From Membranipora membranacea (Eukaryota; Bryozoa; Gymnolaemata; Cheilostomatida; Membraniporidae), in the NCBI GenBank assembly GCA_914767715.1, contig OU612075.1:17918001-17982000 (forward strand): 64,000 bases of DNA, given 5' to 3'. The notes beneath the pieces are model-generated. The model was not told where the DNA came from and did no database searches. It saw only the letters and a list, made by a program, of their open reading frames with translations. Made by a program: the position numbers and the translations under genes. Each line of letters starts with the position of its first letter. Position 1 is the first letter of the stretch. Below are positions 48,727 to 59,174 of this stretch, piece by piece.

Positions 48727-50569
48727 TGCTTGTATCAAAGATTATAAATACTAAGATATGACACTCTTATCAAACTGCGGTCTTCAGTTGAATAGGCAAG
48801 CCGCCGCATGAAAACGAGTGTTACGCTTCAATTATGAGCTTTATGATTAGTGGCTTTCAATAGAATTTCAATAGGAAATTCAAAATTTACACAGGTAGCC
48901 TGTTTGTTTTTCATGATAATTATGTATTTCCAAATTTCACTGAAACTTCAAATAAAAATATTTTAGATCTAGACATTTCAGGCATCTCAATGATGTAAAA
49001 ATAAAAATCATGTGATGATTACAAACAAGTGATTTTGAGTTTTGAGGATTTTTTTTAGCAATCTTTACAAACTTTAAGATGTTTTGACACACAAGACTTA
49101 CTCAGATAAACAGTTCTCTTTACATCAAAAACTAGTATTTGCACGTCTTAAAGTAGATCCATGTAAATAAATGTGTTATCTAGTTATTTCAGTCTTCAGG
49201 GTGATAAAAAATCCAAATGAATTTGACGGCCTCCTAGAGAGTAGTATTGAAATGTGTTAGCAGTGGGTGACTTGGAGAAGCTTTCTGTTTTGTGGCTTCA
49301 GATCTTGTCCATTTGTGCACCACAGTTACTCAGCACATCTAAACATGGACTATCAATATTACTGAATAAGTGCAGTCTATGTCAATGCACAGATCAGTTT
49401 CTTTGAAAATGAATTCAAATTTTTGAGTATCGAGTTAGTATGGATCTTACTCGAGAGGATATCGTAGGATCTTATTGCAAGATTTGGTAAAAAACTATAA
49501 AGTACACTGTAGGATCAACTAAGTGACATTGGCCTTATCATAGCGTTTGAGGGGAAACATGACTAACGATAGTTTGACTACCAAGGGAAGGGGATATAAA
49601 TGCAACTGTGGTGATCTTACCACTTACTATTTTGCCAGCGACTAAACGCCTGGTAGGTTAACTATATGATAGCTGAGATTATGGGTGGAATTTCACTGAT
49701 GTAGTTGAGTACTAGAGTATGGACCTGAGTTTTCATGTTATAACGCTAAGCTCAATCTAAAATAAAGGCCCAATCATTCATGCAGATGGTTGGGTAATTT
49801 TTGCTTAGCATATGTATAGAAGAGACATGTCCATATGGTGCTATGAACTGGACACTTTTTGGGCCGTCTCTATAGCCACATTTACCTCTTAAATTGGAGC
49901 AAATGTTCTCAAGTAAATATCTTGATTGAGGTGATTGGTAATAATGGTTATTTTCATGGTTCACAAAAAGATTATGTTGGAGGGGGAGGGAGAAAAGAAG
50001 GCTGTTTTTGGGCTGTTTTTATCTAGTTTTCAGCTTGTGAATGACAAATTTCATAAATCTGACACCTTCCTTTGGTCAGCTTAGAATGACTGTTGGTCAT
50101 AGGAAACTTTGTTTGATGTAAGGGCTATCTAGTATTGTGTGTACCTTGTCTTACTCATCTCACAAAGGAATGTTAGCCACTAAATCAAATATATCTGCAA
50201 AATCCATTGACTGACTACATGAATAAATGCCTAGACTGTGGCCCATATGTTCTGGTAACACATGTAAAAAAAATCAAGAGAATTGCATGAACCATTCTCA
50301 GGCAAATCTGAAATAAGTAAGGCTATGTCTGCAGAAAGAAATCATTTCTACATTGTAATCTTATATAAACAGAGCAAGCGAGCACAGCATCCAAAATGAC
50401 AAACACTCGTTTTCACGCTTGAATTGCTGTGGACAGGGAACAGCGGGAGTGTCATGTCATAGTCATTGCTTGTATGGTAGAATATTGAGTGGGCTGAATT
50501 TTGACATGAATCATAATATGTATATCAATATGGTTAACTCAGGTCAAAATATAGCCCTTTACCAGGGGG
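48727..50569. other. Non-coding AT-rich interval
   Basis: No exon, RNA gene or clear repeat structure was recognised between the foldback element and the LINE. Confidence 0.5.
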
Positions 50570-50621
50570 TGTTGGAATATTAGTCCCGATGATATAAACA
50601 CCACACTTTTGTCATCCCATA

Positions 50622-50743
50622 CCACCACAACAATATCGGCGATCTGGTTGATGATAGACATTAAAGCCTCTAGCCTGATTATCCACCACAACAATATCGG
50701 CAATCTGGTTGATGATAGACATTAAAGCCTCTAGCCTGATTAT
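50622..50743. repeat. 61-bp tandem duplication inside the LINE 5' part
   Basis: ccaccacaacaatatcggc recurs with a period of 61 bp, the two copies differing at one or two bases. It falls in the degraded endonuclease region, so it is one of the lesions of this LINE copy. Confidence 0.9.
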
Positions 50744-51069
50744 CGCAGGCTGCATTTACCATCCACCCAGTGCAAACAATGTTACATCACTCAATTACAT
50801 AACAACCACAGTATTGAAGCTGACAAAAAAAACCCATCTGCCAAATTCGTCCTAGCCGGCGATTTCAACAACCTCCCGCTGTCAGACATGTGCGAGCAAC
50901 TCGGTCTTCGTGATCTTGTGGATTTCTCCACCCGCTACGAAAATAAACTTGACTCTAACAGACATCTATGGCTATCAAGAGGTAAAAAAAACTCTCACCT
51001 TTAGCACAGAATGATCATTGCTGTATTTTCGTTAGTGGCCAGGAAACAACGCTTGGGAAATACACCCAA

Positions 51070-53061
51070 GTGAAATGTAGGGTCGCAACTCCACAATGCA
51101 AGCAAGATGTGTTGCGTGCTCTAGCAATGGAAGATTGGTCATCTATTCTTACTGACAACAATGTTCACTCTCAGGTTACCAAGCTACACGGAATTGTAAA
51201 TAGACACCTGGACACTTACTGTCCCTATAAGACATGTGAAATCCGCGAAGATCAGCCCAAATGGATCACCGCTGCTCTCCTTGAGTTAATGAGATCTCGT
51301 GAAACAGCCTACAAGGAAAACAGCCCTGATTACAAAGCTATACAAGCTCAAGTCCAGCATATGATAAGGTCTAGTAAGTGGAAATTCCTGGGCGGCCAGT
51401 TGAATAAAAACCACAACAGTAGAGACTGGTGGAAATTAGTTAAATCAATCACCGACAATCAGTCAACACCAAAGAACACCACTATGATTATAGTTGGCAA
51501 ACGCATGCAAGGATACGAATTCTGTCATAACATCAACACTTACTATCAGAATGTTGGGGGTGACCGTTTTGCTGATGCTGAAGAAACACCTATACCAGAG
51601 GATAGCGGAACGCCACTACTATACAATACTATACAACACATAAGCTTGGGTGAAATTAAACATCTAATTAACAAAATAGATGAGAGTAAAGCGTGCAATA
51701 GCCAAGACTTTCCATCCTGGGTGAGCAAAGAAGCAAAAGATGATTTGTGCATCCCTCTGCAACACATCATAAACACCATTCTAGACAGTGGAGAGATTCC
51801 TAATTACTGGAAAAAAGCTGAAGTACGACCTCTACCAAAATCTACAAAGCCATCACAGTTTAAGGATTACCGCCCTATATCTTTACTTTTCCACCTTGGG
51901 AAGCTGGCGGAGCAAATAATTATTAACAAAATGAAAAGCACGCTCACCAAAATCATAAAATCAGATCAATTCGCCTACCAGCCTAAAATAGGAACAGTGG
52001 ATGCGCTCCTGCAACTAGTAGATGACGTTACATCAGGCTTAGAAGGCAAAGGGAGTTGACTATGTGCAGCTTGCATCGCTCGACTTCTCAAAAGCATTTG
52101 ACCGCTTGCAGCCACCCATAGTGCTAAGTAAAATGAGACATTCCGGTTTCAACCCTAAGATAATAAAAATAGTTTTCTGCAAGAGCGACAACAATGTGTA
52201 AAACTGAATGCTGCCAGCTCTGACTACATTCCATTAGAAGTTGGTGCGCCTCAAGGGACAAAACTCGGTCCGCTCCTGTGGCTGATCTACATAAATGACC
52301 TGCAAGTAGATGGCTATAAATCAGTGAAATATGCAGATGATTCATCATTTTATGTGACTGTTCCCAAAAATAGCAACAATAATATCTCGTCTGCTATACA
52401 ACAAACTCAGGTATGGTCAGCTGAGAACAATATGCTCCTCAATACAAACAAGGCTGCTATTGTGAACTTCTCTCTAAACTATCGCAATCAGAACAGCGAG
52501 CCAGTGATTTGTGACCAAAGCTCGATAAATCCTGTCGAATCTGTTAAATTTTTAGGAATTTTAGTTGATAACCACCTTACCTTTTTAAATCATGTAGAAC
52601 ATTTAGTCAAGAAATGGATCTCAAAATTGTTTTTAATGCGCCAACTACGAAAGATCGGAATGGACAACGTTGGTTTGGAGACTTACCATTGTACGAACAT
52701 ACGTTCTGTTTTAGCCTATGCATCCCCTGTATTTTTCCAATTTTTATCAAACACATCGAAGCTCAAGTTAGAACATTTACAGGATTCAGCCACAAAAATA
52801 ATCAAACCCGACGTTGATTATGCTGAAAGACTTGAATTTTTAGAGCTGCCTACTCTCTGTGATTTTATTACTGAGATGTCGAAAACTGTTTTTAACAATA
52901 TTACGTCCAATGAAGACCATCCTCTTTTTAGTTGTGTTGTTTTTAACTGTGCAAAGGTATCCTCTCGCCTACATACCATCTATCGCCCACCAAAGTGCAG
53001 GACTCAAAAGCGTTTAAAGAGCTTTTTTCCTTACTACATGTCAGATTTCAACAAAATCTAA
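51070..53061 (+). pseudogene. LINE reverse transcriptase ORF, frameshifted
   Basis: There are three reading-frame segments: 51070-52059, a short bridge to about 52175, and about 52180-53061. Together they carry the fingers and palm motifs in order (YRPISLL, SLDFSKAFDRL, GAPQGTKLGPLLW, YADDSS, LGILVD). The Asp residues of the active site (DFSKAFD and YADD) are still present, so disruption is by indels and loss of the 5' part rather than by active-site change. Confidence 0.9.
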
Positions 53062-53152
53062 ATTTTTTTCACTTTTATGTACCAATCCAATTTTATCGCC
53101 TGTTGATACATGGATTGAAATAATAAACCTAACCTTACCTAACCTAAACCAG

Positions 53153-54375
53153 GCAGTGTTGATGAACTTTGGGTCGAAGCTTGAATGTTAGATTAAAATA
53201 GTTCTGTCAGTGAATTAAAAGAATGAATTATGGCCTATAAAATGTAAGTATGTTGACAGGATGGATTATCCCTGTAATTAATAGTAATAATTAATTTTTT
53301 GCACCCCCTTATAAAACAGCACATCATGAACAATTTATCATTTTCATACAGTAAGGCGTTATCTACAAAACTGCGGTGCTTCTAGTTAAAATTGTTTCTA
53401 TTTCTCAGAGAGTCATGATGTTGTCGAGTAGTGTTTTGGGTTTGTTGCATCAGATACTCTCTCAGGGCCATCTGGCAGTGCAATAGAAGCTGAGGTACAG
53501 CCTTGCAGTGTCAGCAACACAAGGTCGCGACGTAAGGCAGCAGATTGACAAATGGGACTGCACTGTGAACGTAGAGGCAGCATATACACCACCTGGCACT
53601 TGGTTAGCCAGCAGTTTATCGTTGAGAGCGTTCTGTGGGCTATCCTAGCATTCATTCATTCAAATTTTAATATTGAATCCTAAGAGTATAAAATATGGGC
53701 CAACCTGCAACCGATTCTTGTTTTTAAAAGGTATGTGTATCCAGAGTTTCATGAGCTTGAATTGGCCTCTGTACTATCTAACAACTGGGTGGGAGCTTGC
53801 GGAGCACACACCATAAAAAAGGAGAACAGTTTGTAACAGGTATGTGCTATCATTGTGTAAGGTATTGAATCTTTTTTTATTTTCTCAGTTCTCATGTGGA
53901 AGGGTTTTCAGGCTAAAGCAACAATTGCCTGTTTGCGGCTCGTGCCCGAAACTCAAGACAAGCACCTGAGTTAATAATAATATTAATCATAGTAATAACA
54001 ATAATAATTATATAAACATTATATGGTATTCAGGGCCCCTTTTGGAGCCAGAGAGAATTGGCTTACATAAGATTAATTAATACTCTAGTACCCTAGTACC
54101 CTAGTACAAGGTGAAAAGGTGGAATCAAATTTATTAAAGCCAATAATCCATATTTTTTATCATCTCCCCTGATATTTCCCAGGTACCCGTAATGCATATG
54201 CCTGTGTGCCAATCTTGGGGCTCTCTCCTTCCATTATGCATTATTCGATCGGTGCCAAAACATTGGCTACATTTATACTATTAGAATATTGATATTTTTT
54301 GAACTCTAGGAAATGTTGTATATTTGTTTGATCAGTAATTGTGTGTACTTTTTACCCTGTTTTCGGGTACATTAG
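53153..54375. other. Interval with possible unassigned exons
   Basis: Coding-like segments on the plus strand lie at 53431-53470 (CFGFVASDTLSGPSGSAIE, after an AG and before a gt) and 53733-53830 (YVYPEFHELELASVLSNN, between taaaag and gtaaca). Phases do not link them to each other or to the exon at 54376 in a way I can defend. One of them could be an upstream exon of the following gene. Confidence 0.3.
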
Positions 54376-57300
54376 GAAATGAGCGGTATCTAATAGTGCG
54401 AGAGAAGGTGGATAAGATACATTACTTTTACAACGTGTGTGGACACAAAGGAGCTGTTTTATGCGGCGAGCAGAAAGGTAACAGATTACTATCATACCTA
54501 TAGTAGAGGAAACATATCATTTCTGTGAAATAATCCACTCTACCTACATATAAGTTTTTCCCAGATAAAATTCCAAAATAGAATGTATGCTGTGTATGTA
54601 AACTAAGATATTTGATGTAGTGTTTTCCTACTGGCTAACATCCGGGAAAGTTATCTCTTTGCCCCTGACAACAAAAGCGAAGTTTTTCTGTCTATATTTA
54701 ACCCACGTTGCGCTAAAGAGTTTGTCTGCCCTTACCACTCGTGGAATACAGCCTAGATGGAAGACTGACAGGGGCTTAACGACTTAGAACAATAAAAAAG
54801 CTTTTCAGGTGAGTGGAGGTACACGCTATTCTGCCTAGCATAGTATACCATGGTATTCAAGTTCAGGTTACTTCGAAATAAAGTTTGTAATTTCATCCAA
54901 CCACAAAGCTAAAAAAACTTAAGGTTAACATAAAAACTCAAGAACCTAATGAATGGTTAATTATAAAGTCCATCTATCTCCAACCAGATGCAGATAAACA
55001 GAAATTCATCACACTGCTCAATGATATTCTACATCAAGAGCAATTTATTTACAAAATGATCACCCTAATGGGAGACTTAGGAGAAATGCAAATTTTTCAT
55101 AATCTTAAACCACTGCTGCCACAGCTGGGCTTTGCCCAGCATAGCCACCAGTTAAAAATTTAAATAGAGAGTTGTGGCATCAAAACATCTAGCCAGTAGC
55201 TTTTAATGGAGTTATATGAGCTCTCAAAATGTAAGGAGTATCTTCTTTCCCAGCCATCCACCATTAGTGATGACATATGTTGAGGTTGACCAATCAGGTG
55301 CCTTTAAAATCTAGCTGAGATCCAACCTGATTGGTCAACCTCAACATATATCATCACTAATGGTGGATGGCTGGGGAAGAAGATACTCCTTACATTTTGA
55401 GAGCTCATATAACTCCATTCAAAACTACTGGCTAGTTGTTTTGATGCCACAACTCTCTATTTAAATTTTTGACTGGTGGCACTGCTGGGCAAAGCCCAAC
55501 TGTGTCAGCAGTGGTTTAAGTCTGTGGTCTCAATTAAATAGTAATTGAGACTTGTACGTACGTAACCATGAAAACGAAGGCCTCTGTTCAAACTTCAAAA
55601 ATCTTCAGGCGTGCTATATTAATGTCAGATCATGACGCCATGTTTCTTGAGGTAACGTGAACTAAACCGGCAAAAGCTGATAAAAGGTTCTTCAGTCATC
55701 TGAACCCCGTTGGCGAGTTTTCAGGTCACTACCCACAGGGCCACTGGCCAAAAATCCACTGGCCATAAGGCCACTGGCCAAAAAGCCACTGGCCAAAAAG
55801 CCACTGGCCATAAAGCCACTGGCCAAAAGGCCACTGGTCATAAGGCCACTGGCCAAAAAGCTACTGGCCAAAAAGCCGCTGGCCGTTTGGGTGATCACCC
55901 GTTGGCGAACACTCCTATCTTTTGCTTCCATTAACGTTAACCGGGTAGAGTTTTCTATGCTGACCACAATAGTAATATTGTACCTTACATAATGTTGCAC
56001 AATAAGCGGCTAATTGCGAAAAAAAGGTGGCGGAAAAAGGGAAAGTGTCCAAAGATTGTCAGAATTTGTGGCTGTGCAAGTGTTGCAGTTGCAATACCCC
56101 CTTATATCACATTAATATAACCATCACTAACACAAAGATTTTAAAATTTTTTTGCTGCCTCCTGGAAAACTGGCTTTGGACTTTCGTATAGATCTGATCT
56201 TTTATGGTGACTTAGTATTGACCCTCCCACATCTACAGCCTGAATTCCTGGAGACAGCATAATTTAAAAAATCTTTTTGCTGTAATGATATGGTTATATA
56301 CATGTGATATAAGGGGTATTGCAACACTTACACATTCACTAATTCTGACAATTTTTGAACACATTCCCTTTTGCCGCCACCTTTTTTTGGCAATTAGCCG
56401 CTTATTGTGCGGTGGTTAATGATATTATATACATACAGGTGAAACAAGGAGTATTGCAACAGTTTTTGGTCGTTCTGACTATTAATCAAAGCAGACCTAA
56501 AAGAACTAAGAATTGAAAGTTCTACCAGAAACAACTGTCAAACCCTACGCACTCAATTTCGTAAATGAAATTGCATTTCTAGCCACAACTTGATATCAAT
56601 CCTGTGTAGGTTGATATAAGTACGAGATTTAATTTGCAAAAATTTATAGAAATTTGCACGAGCATGTGGCGTTATTCAAATTTATTCAAGTCATCTTTTT
56701 AAGTACCACAGGGGTCAACCAGGGGTCAACACTCTGTTAAACCTGGCAATTGACGACTTGCTGGCAAACTTTAAATATCTCTTTCGTGTATACAGACGAA
56801 ACCCTTCCTTGAAGCAAAGTTGATAGTATCACAGAGTAAGGATATATTCTTACTCTGTGATAGTATACAAGGAATTAAACTATATTTAATGATGCATCAA
56901 ACTGGTACTAAATTTGATTGTTCTTCATTGACTGTCCATACTGTTACACACCAATATTGAATTTCAGGGAATTAACCCAATAAGGGATTATCTCTGTAAT
57001 CAGCACCAAATATTATAAACACTAACACTAAAATATATTTATATTTATGAGTTTATCATTCCTTATTCCGCAGGTGATGGTAGAAAACTACATTGACAGA
57101 GGTTACCACATTCCAACATGTCATGAAGGTCTTACCGAGCTGATAGATGAGTCCTCATACAAAACTGAGGTGTTTAACGGGTACTCTATACAATCAACAA
57201 GCGGCAGTATTAAGGAAAGTAGAGTGGGGGACACGGGCGCCATGTATATTCATCTTTACCCAAATACATTCATGAACAGATATGGTCAGTAATAGAAGTT

Positions 57301-57757
57301 TGTCTCATTACGAGCAGTTTTAAATAAACATGTTTTTCAGAGGTTCACTTTTGCTTTATATGGTGTACAACGATGTACTAACTTTTTTTCTGAGCATATA
57401 ACGATGAATTATGAATTTCCAAAAACGATACAAAAACACACTCAGATAAAGGAAAAATTGCGTAGCCGTGGTTGGAGTCATTAGAAAATCAGATCTATGC
57501 TGCCCCATGGATATAGTTGTCCATGTGGCGGCGAATTTGGAAAATAAGATTATTCAAAAATGAAACTGCAAATTTAAAAAGAAAAGTACAGGTAATATCA
57601 TGTTTGTATGCATTTAGGAAACTGGCTGGATGTGAACAATATAGTGCCAGCAGGACCGGAGACATTGCAGATCACATTTGACTGGTGCTTAGATACAGAT
57701 GTTCATAAAAGCAGGTCTACTACAGATAAGGCCAGACTAATACCTCATATATCATAA
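54376..57757 (+). CDS. Unrecognised gene, 3' three exons (5' end not found)
   Basis: The exons are 54376-54477, 57084-57284 and 57618-57757, with phases 1/1/1 and a TAA stop at 57755-57757. The first exon reads NERYLIVREKVDKIHYFYNV then CGHKGAVLCGEQK. The second reads ENYIDRGYHIPTCHEGL and continues with GYSIQSTSGSIKESRVGDTG and MYIHLYPNTFMNRYG. The last begins NWLDVNNIVPAG and ends near ARLIPHIS. About 147 residues with four Cys are visible, and a soluble or extracellular domain is possible. An alternative acceptor at 57074 gives phase 0 and would need an extra exon before it. The 2.6-kb intron between exons 1 and 2 carries two foldback elements and a 15-bp minisatellite. I do not recognise the family. 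The start codon must lie upstream of 54376. Confidence 0.55.
55104..55520. repeat. Long inverted repeat, 195-bp arms, 27-bp loop
   Basis: The arms 55104-55298 and 55326-55520 are co-linear about one centre with only scattered mismatches and no net indel. The ends are cttaaaccactgctg and its complement. No coding content is present. It is likely a foldback MITE or a recent inverted duplication and would form a long RNA hairpin in the transcript of the surrounding intron. Confidence 0.95.
55735..55888. repeat. 15-bp minisatellite (ggccaaaaagccact)n, about ten units
   Basis: Units alternate ggccaaaaagccact and ggccataaggccact. The period of 15 keeps the frame open on both strands (plus: ATGQK/ATGHK repeats; minus: ASGFL repeats). 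It is flanked on both sides by a cccgttggcga block (55708 and 55899). Its position inside an intron and the lack of splice context argue against coding use. Confidence 0.9.
55930..56450. mobile_element. Foldback element related to 48096-48500
   Basis: The arms carry caataagcggctaattgc and cggaaaaaggg at 55999-56045 and their complements at about 56362-56410, around a centre near 56205. A central block (gctgcctcctggaaaactgg) matches the reverse complement of 48266-48290. It is intronic in the unrecognised gene. Confidence 0.75.
56826..56866. repeat. 14-bp hairpin from the dispersed repeat family
   Basis: tatcacagagtaag and its complement are separated by 8 bp. The arm sequence equals the right end of the repeats at 37848-38140 and 57783-58075, so this is probably a remnant of two inverted ends. 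Confidence 0.6.
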
Positions 57758-57782
57758 AGATTTACAGTTCAGTACACAGACA

Positions 57783-58075
57783 CCTGGATTACTCATAACC
57801 TATGTATCCTAGCAGAAATTAAAAACAATTGAGCATAGCTTGAAGGTTGGAAATGTCAAGAAAGATTGAATTCAGTCTATAGGTTAAATATATAATGTAT
57901 TAAGGCCCATCATAAGTAGGTATGTTTGCAAGAAAAATGTCATTATAACGTTATAAAGAAAATGACATTTGACATCCAGCTGTGCACAATTTTCCCCCAG
58001 TGAATGAAAAACTATGGCACTATAACTATCATTGAGGTTTCCCCTCTGTATATCCTTACTCTGTGATGATATATC
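57783..58075. repeat. Dispersed repeat, second copy of 37848-38140
   Basis: ggattactcataacctatg, tagcttgaaggttgga and ccctctgtatatccttactc occur in the same order and spacing as in the first copy. It begins 26 bp after the stop codon of the preceding gene, so it may supply that gene's 3' UTR. Confidence 0.75.
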
Positions 58076-58173
58076 AAGATCACCTTCAAAAGCAACTGCA
58101 ATCAGCAGCTTTGCCTCCTCCTTCAAACCAAAGATATAGAGACATGTATTCCCTGTCCCGTATCCCCTGTTTA

Positions 58174-59174
58174 ACTTTTATCACACAACAGGTCACAGGC
58201 CAGTAGCTCTAGAAAGCTAAATGAGGGGTCCTAAAAATATTGTAACTGCAAAATCAGATTCCGATTTCACAAAAGATTCTGTTTGGCTTTCCGTTCACAT
58301 TTATATACTTTGTAATCGATGCTTCGACCCAAGCTACAATAGGGGGAGCTTTCAATGCCCCAGGTCTAGATTTTACCCAATGTGCTTCACACCCTCTTCC
58401 TGGTGCGTGACCCCTCCAGGCTTACTGCCCCCCTCATAAATTTTCCATGACTACAGCCGTTCATCAATTACGGGCTGGCTGTCGTGTTTAACTTAAGAAA
58501 ATACTGGATTTGAACATCCTAATAAAATAATCTCTTTCTTTCCGTCAAACAACCATTCAAAATGAATGGTAGAGTCATTATCTTTTATTAGTAGATTAAA
58601 TGTTAAATGTCACGGAACCCGCAGACTGTTCTTCTGACATTTTCTTATAATAACCGATTATGATGATTTAATTGGAAAGGCAAAAAATAGGTAATGGCCA
58701 CTTTTAAGATTTAATCATAAATAAATGTCACTATGAGTAACCTTTGGAATACTCTACCAATCATTGTGAATTTTTGTGGGAAGGAAATAAGTTAGGTTGA
58801 TAGGATATTCAAGGCATGTATTCCTGAGGTAAACACGGCAGCCAGCCCGTATTTGATGAACGGCTGTAGTTTAGGAAAAATTGATGGGGGAAGCAGAACT
58901 CCTGGAGAGTTCACGAACCAGGGAGATGGTGTGAAGCACAAGGGTAAAATCTAGCCATGGGGAATTGATATAATCTAGCCAAGGGCATTGAAAACTTCCC
59001 CAAGTGGGGTCTGGGTTGAAGCACATGATTACAAGTATTTGAATGTGAATGGAACTCCGAATGGAACCTTTTCTTTAGCTTGATATGGAATTTTGTAGTA
59101 ACCGTATATTTTGGGCACTTCATTGAGCTTTCTAGTGCTACGGGCCTGTGACATGTTGTGTGATAAAATCAACT
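58174..59174. mobile_element. Large foldback element with LINE-tail-like arms
   Basis: The arms 58174-58500 and 58831-59174 are inverted copies with many mismatches (for example tatcacacaaca/tgttgtgtgata and acgggctggct/agccagcccgt). The right-hand junction reads SNLWNTLPIIVNF just before the arm, typical of the C-terminal end of a LINE reverse transcriptase ORF. The arms are therefore probably LINE 3' ends in inverted orientation. The 330-bp centre has no other coding signal. Confidence 0.7.

Larger units (their letters stand above)
50570..53152 (+). mobile_element. Decayed non-LTR retrotransposon (LINE), endonuclease remnant plus reverse transcriptase
   Basis: An AP-endonuclease remnant reads KFVLAGDFNNLPLSD at about 50847. 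Reverse transcriptase follows in 51070-52059 (FKDYRPISLLFHLGKLAEQI, SDQFAYQP). A frameshift near 52050 moves the frame to LASLDFSKAFDRLQPP, and a second near 52175 leads to VGAPQGTKLGPLLWLIYIND and then 52324-53061 with KYADDSS (the catalytic YADD box), FLGILVDNHLTF and the C-terminal region, stop at 53059-53061. The 3' end is a short UTR finishing in taacctaacc-type repeats. A 61-bp tandem duplication sits at 50622-50743. The two frameshifts and broken endonuclease show it is inactive. The order fits the CR1/L2/Jockey-like superfamily; the clade is not resolved. Confidence 0.93.

Noticed and set aside
48757-50462. Larger transposon bounded by inverted atgacactc ... tgaaaacgagtgt blocks
   Set aside because: The matches are short (9 and 13 bp) with unequal spacing, and no coding content lies between. 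They are insufficient to call an element.
53413-53655. Minus-strand 80-codon ORF
   Set aside because: It overlaps plus-strand coding-like text in another frame and has no homology I can see. Neither strand can be preferred.
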